Origin: JBAJNN01 sp036881905 | GTDB lineage: Bacteria; Pseudomonadota; Alphaproteobacteria; Rhizobiales; Im1 | Direction of reading: 5' to 3' | Length of the DNA stretch: 64,000 bases | NCBI GenBank assembly: GCA_036881905.1 | Contig: JBAJNN010000007.1 | Span: forward strand, 1-64,000 | Shown here: positions 61,291-64,000 of the stretch, piece after piece | How the letters are laid out: every line of letters starts with the position of its first letter | How positions within the stretch are numbered: position 1 is the stretch's first letter | Notes under the pieces: model-generated | Database searches by the model: none | The model's input: the letters and a program-made list of their open reading frames with translations, nothing else | Told to the model about the DNA's origin: nothing | Made by a program: the position numbers and the translations under genes

Positions 61291-61665
61291 CATGATGCGC
61301 TTTTGGTCTTGCGGGAGAAATTTCCACGAAATCACAGATACGACCTTGTGAGGAACATGGCAAGCGCGGCAAGCCTGCCTTATTCATCCTTCGCGAGCAG
61401 AAAGCCCTTGTTTTTTGCGGTTGGCGCCTCTGTCTGCCGGCTATGCGGCGTTATTTTCAGTGTGCCGCGAAGTCGGTATGACGCATGGGGTTCAAAATTT
61501 TTTAACGATATTTATGTGATCTTCCAAGATTGACCCGTCATTGGGGATATGTCGGCGGGAGAGGGGAGCCGGCCAGCTCGTTTGCGCCCGTCCTTTCGTT
61601 GGACTAATCCAAAGGGTCTCTATAATGCCCGAGAGCTGGTGTGTTGCGCGGCGAAGAAGAGGTCG

Positions 61666-62271
61666 ATGCAAGTGAAACGAATGATGAAAGACGTGTTGGA
61701 TGATGAAGGTCCTGTGATCTCGTCACGGGGTTTGTTCATACTCATCCTTGTCGGTGTCTTCGCGCTCGCCATCACCTGCAATGCGGTTATGACGCAACAG
61801 GATTTGCGCCCCGCCGTTTCGCTCGGCGGGCGACGGATATCGGCCACAAGAGCCGTTCCAGGGCGGCAAAGCCTTAAGCTGGATGCCGCGGGTCTTGAGA
61901 GCAGGATTTTGTCGATCATGCCGGACAAGCTGGACACTTTGCAGCAAAACCGGCTGTTGGGTGACAAAAACGGCAAGAGTGATCGGCTGATTGGCCAACA
62001 CATTGAAGCAGCCATGCGGTCTGAGGGCGATGTCGGTTACGGGGGAAAGGGTTGGAACATTCGAATGGTTCAGATCGGGCTTGCGGAACTTGGCTATGAT
62101 CCAGGACCGGTGGATGGGTTGCTTGGTCGGAAGACACACCGCGCCATTTGCGAATTCCAGCGCGAGCGCGCAATGCCGATAACGGGGGAGATCAGCGGGG
62201 AGTTGATCGGCGAGCTCGCCAAGGTCAGCGGACAAAGCGCACTGTTGAATGCCTTGAATGAGGGTCTGTGA
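61666..62271 (+). CDS. membrane-anchored peptidoglycan-binding protein
   Basis: A ~201-residue protein from ATG 61666 (AAGAGG upstream). One membrane segment near residue 25 (GLFILILVGVFALAITCNAVM) is followed by a periplasmic linker and a C-terminal PG_binding_1 domain (NIRMVQIGLAELGYDPGPVDGLLGRKTHRAICEFQRERAMPITGEIS). It is a single-pass inner-membrane protein that probably touches the cell wall. No enzyme domain; specific role unknown. Confidence 0.82.
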   Translation: MQVKRMMKDVLDDEGPVISSRGLFILILVGVFALAITCNAVMTQQDLRPAVSLGGRRISATRAVPGRQSLKLDAAGLESRILSIMPDKLDTLQQNRLLGDKNGKSDRLIGQHIEAAMRSEGDVGYGGKGWNIRMVQIGLAELGYDPGPVDGLLGRKTHRAICEFQRERAMPITGEISGELIGELAKVSGQSALLNALNEGL

Positions 62272-62444
62272 AAATGCCCGTACAGCCCGAAAAAACCGGG
62301 AGGCGAACAAGGCGTCGAAATGAACCGAAAAGGACCGGCTTGACGGTGTCTTGCGCCGAATTCCGGCAGGCAGTGTCTGCTTGACGTGTTGTGTTGGCCT
62401 ATCTATACCGGCTTTGCCAATTGCGCATGAGTTTCCTTTGGTCC

Positions 62445-62713
62445 AGGACCTGTTAACACTTAGGATTTGGAACACGGTATGAGCAAAAATCGTACAGTTT
62501 CAGAAGCGGAAGCGCCGCAAGGGTTTATCCCCCTGCAAGCTTTCATGACGCCAAAATGGGCGATTTTTGCCATATCCGTGTCGAACGCGGTGGATTTCGC
62601 CCCTGAATGCGTCGAAGTCCTCTTGTGGAGTACACTCCACGGCGAGGTCTTCTCCTATTCAGGAGCGAAATTCGTCTCGCGCCGTGTGCAAAACCTAAGT
62701 GTTAACAGGTCCT
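62445..62713. mobile_element. palindromic MITE, 269 bp
   Basis: A perfect 20-bp terminal inverted repeat (62445-62464 and 62694-62713), extending further with mismatches. The interior is also palindromic: GTGGAGT/ACTCCAC meet near 62632, and TTTCGCCCCTGAAT matches ATTCAGGAGCGAAA on the other arm. The whole unit can fold into one hairpin. It lies 7 bases before tRNA-Met. The 82-codon ORF across it is not a gene. Confidence 0.75.
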
Positions 62714-62720
62714 AGGTAAC

Positions 62721-62797
62721 GGCGGAGTAGCTCAGCTGGTTAGAGCAGCGGAATCATAATCCGCGTGTCGGGGGTTCAAGTCCCTCCTCCGCTACCA
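62721..62797 (+). tRNA. tRNA-Met (CAT), elongator type
   Basis: A 77-base gene including CCA. The GGCGGAG/CTCCGCT acceptor stem, D-arm AGCTCAGCTGGTTAGAGC, anticodon CAT in the loop of GCGGAATCATAATCCGC, and T-arm GGGGGTTCAAGTCCC are complete. The fully paired acceptor end separates it from the initiator. A CAT anticodon could also be tRNA-Ile2, but the stem sequence fits elongator Met. Confidence 0.9.
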
Positions 62798-62929
62798 TTT
62801 TTTCTAAAAAAACCAAAACACCCGCATCAGGTGTCCCCGTTCAGGAACGCCGTGCATGGCTGGTTTGCTTTATATGCACGAAATCAACCGTCAAAAGTTG
62901 TCTTATCCCATTCCTAAGATTAGCGCAGG

Positions 62930-63469
62930 CTATCCGTGATCCGCCGTTGCGGCGGCCATCCGGGCTTCGTGATCGAGCAGCAACCTTTTACGTGAAAGCC
63001 CGCCGGCATAGCCGGTCAAGGCTCCGTTGGAAGCAATGACACGGTGGCACGGCAGCAAAATTGAAATCGGATTGAGGGCGGTGGAGTGGGCCACGGCCCT
63101 CACGGCTTTCGGCATGCCTAATTCTATCGCCAGTTGCCGATAGGAAATTGTTTTCCCACAGGGAATATCGACTAGCCCAAGCCACACCGATTTTTGAAAA
63201 TCAGTCCCGTTCAACTCGACTTCCGTCATCGGCGATGTTGTCACAAGCCCCGAAAAATAAGCATCGAGCCAGCCGATCACCGCTTGGGATGGCCCGTCGC
63301 CATACCGCCAGTCGATGTCCCCGAAGCGACGACCTTGTATCGTTCGCATACGAGCGTCATTGTCCTCAAAATCAAGATGCACCAGCTTGTCCCCGAGCGA
63401 CGCCAGCAAGAGATCGCCCAACGGGCTAGGATAGCGTGTAATGTGAATTGCTGTCGTCATGTCATTCAT
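62930..63469 (-). CDS. ogt: methylated-DNA-protein-cysteine methyltransferase
   Basis: A 179-residue DNA repair protein that takes O6-alkyl groups from guanine onto its own Cys141 (LLPCHRVIASNGALTGYAGG). WLGLVDIPCGKTISYRQLA and AVRAVAHSTALNPI are the DNA-binding and active-site surroundings. The ATG overlaps the alkA stop (ATGA), so the two repair genes are coupled. Confidence 0.93.
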   Translation of the reverse strand: MNDMTTAIHITRYPSPLGDLLLASLGDKLVHLDFEDNDARMRTIQGRRFGDIDWRYGDGPSQAVIGWLDAYFSGLVTTSPMTEVELNGTDFQKSVWLGLVDIPCGKTISYRQLAIELGMPKAVRAVAHSTALNPISILLPCHRVIASNGALTGYAGGLSRKRLLLDHEARMAAATADHG

Positions 63470-64000
63470 CCGCCCAATACCGACCATAGATATTGCGCCG
63501 CATAGGCCCGCCACGGGCGCCAGCGTTGCGCATGTTTCTCAAGCGCTTTCGACGTATCGGGGCCGCCGATGATTGCCAATGCCTTCGCTATCCCCAAATC
63601 CGTGGCAGGAAACGCGTCTGGATCGCTAAGTCCGCGCAAGGCGAAATAGTTTAGGGTCCAAGGCCCTATCCCTTTGATCCGCGCCACCATGTCGAGCATG
63701 TTTTGTCCATCGGCTTTCCCCTCCGCAAGGCCGGCAAACAGCTCCGCCATATCCGCAACTGTCTGCGCCTGTCGTCGCGTCAGGCCGATCGATGTCAGAT
63801 TTTCGCCCACAAGCCGATCCGGTGTCGGAAACAGATGCGTCACCCCCAAATCCTCCGTCAGGCTTCGAGACAATACCGCGCCATAGCGCGCTACAAGCCG
63901 CCCGGCCAATGTACGCGCGGCCGCGAGTGAAATCCGCTGCCCCAAAACCGCCCGAACGGCCAGTTCAAAGCGCTCCCAACATCCCGGCATCCGCAGCCCC
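63466..64000 (-). CDS. alkA: DNA-3-methyladenine glycosylase, partial at window end
   Basis: The C-terminal ~178 residues of an AlkA-type glycosylase, or of an Ada-AlkA fusion; the frame stays open to the window edge (GLRMPGCWERFELAVRAVLGQ). The helix-hairpin-helix MVARIKGIGPWTLNYFAL and DAFPATDLGIAKAL with the catalytic Asp are clear. It removes alkylated bases and is paired with ogt. Confidence 0.9.
   Translation of the reverse strand, partial: GLRMPGCWERFELAVRAVLGQRISLAAARTLAGRLVARYGAVLSRSLTEDLGVTHLFPTPDRLVGENLTSIGLTRRQAQTVADMAELFAGLAEGKADGQNMLDMVARIKGIGPWTLNYFALRGLSDPDAFPATDLGIAKALAIIGGPDTSKALEKHAQRWRPWRAYAAQYLWSVLGG

Noticed and set aside
62467..62715. An 82-codon gene before tRNA-Met
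   Set aside because: It lies across the palindromic MITE and its terminal repeats; the translation has no family character.

Overview
The window looks alphaproteobacterial. The chromosomal flanks carry a DnaA C-terminal-domain-like protein next to a DUF6456 protein, a SufE, and an Ogt/AlkA repair pair, and the phage genes resemble alphaproteobacterial prophage families (gene-transfer-agent type 3TM holin, DUF6362, DUF6378, DUF3489). No species can be named from sequence alone. All family names here are my recognition from protein motifs; no database was searched.

Layout. (1) 1-5605, left flank: an aldo/keto reductase gene cut short beside an IS3-family element (631-1877, 32-bp inverted ends, likely 3-bp target duplication), then a Gabija-type anti-phage locus on the minus strand (gajA intact, gajB frameshifted). 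(2) 5606-58059, one integrated element of about 52.4 kb. An 81-bp direct repeat bounds it (one mismatch), made of the 3' part of an initiator tRNA-Met gene plus its terminator. The intact tRNA is at the right end (58015-58091). A tyrosine integrase sits next to attL, and paired arm-type repeats (GAGTCCATGG, 11 bp apart) lie just inside both ends. (3) 58060-64000, right flank: tRNA-fMet, a DnaA-C-like/DUF6456 pair, a GATC array with 13-bp phasing, SufE, a peptidoglycan-binding membrane protein, a palindromic MITE, tRNA-Met, ogt and alkA.

Inside the element, left to right: integrase and excisionase-like genes; a plus-strand defence block (7.5-22.3 kb); minus-strand lysis and tail genes (22.3-34.8 kb); gpW and terminase (34.8-37.5 kb); small accessory genes and two ParB-domain methyltransferases (37.6-42.9 kb); a Fic gene with a repeat-rich promoter; a minus-strand replication/recombination operon (44.5-52.1 kb); and a five-gene minus-strand operon at attR (52.3-57.7 kb). 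Portal, protease, major capsid, tail tube and most of the tape measure are absent between gpW and a tape-measure C-terminal remnant, so the prophage is probably defective and may persist as a defence carrier.

The defence block seems to be two systems, one inside the other. Pieces of an SNF2-type helicase (an N-terminal-like fragment at 7522 and a C-terminal-like part ending at 16598) flank a cassette of methyltransferase, PLD-helicase, small acidic protein, DndD-like zinc-hook ATPase, DndE-like protein and a sigma-region-4/HARE-HTH-like protein. DUF4391, Mod and Res of a type III-like restriction system follow. At attR, an XRE-ImmA peptidase, a PIN nuclease, an SMC-like ATPase, a HEAT-repeat histidine kinase and a response regulator form an operon behind one strong promoter/operator; I know of no described system with this make-up. 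The most unusual locus is in the tail module: two radical-SAM/SPASM enzymes lie beside a tail-fibre-like protein whose C-terminus is a nine-cysteine, Tyr-Cys-rich tail. This suggests a peptide-type modification of a virion protein.

Several genes carry single-base insertions (orfA, gajB, primase twice, the DUF488 neighbour). Decay or sequencing error must be told apart from reads.
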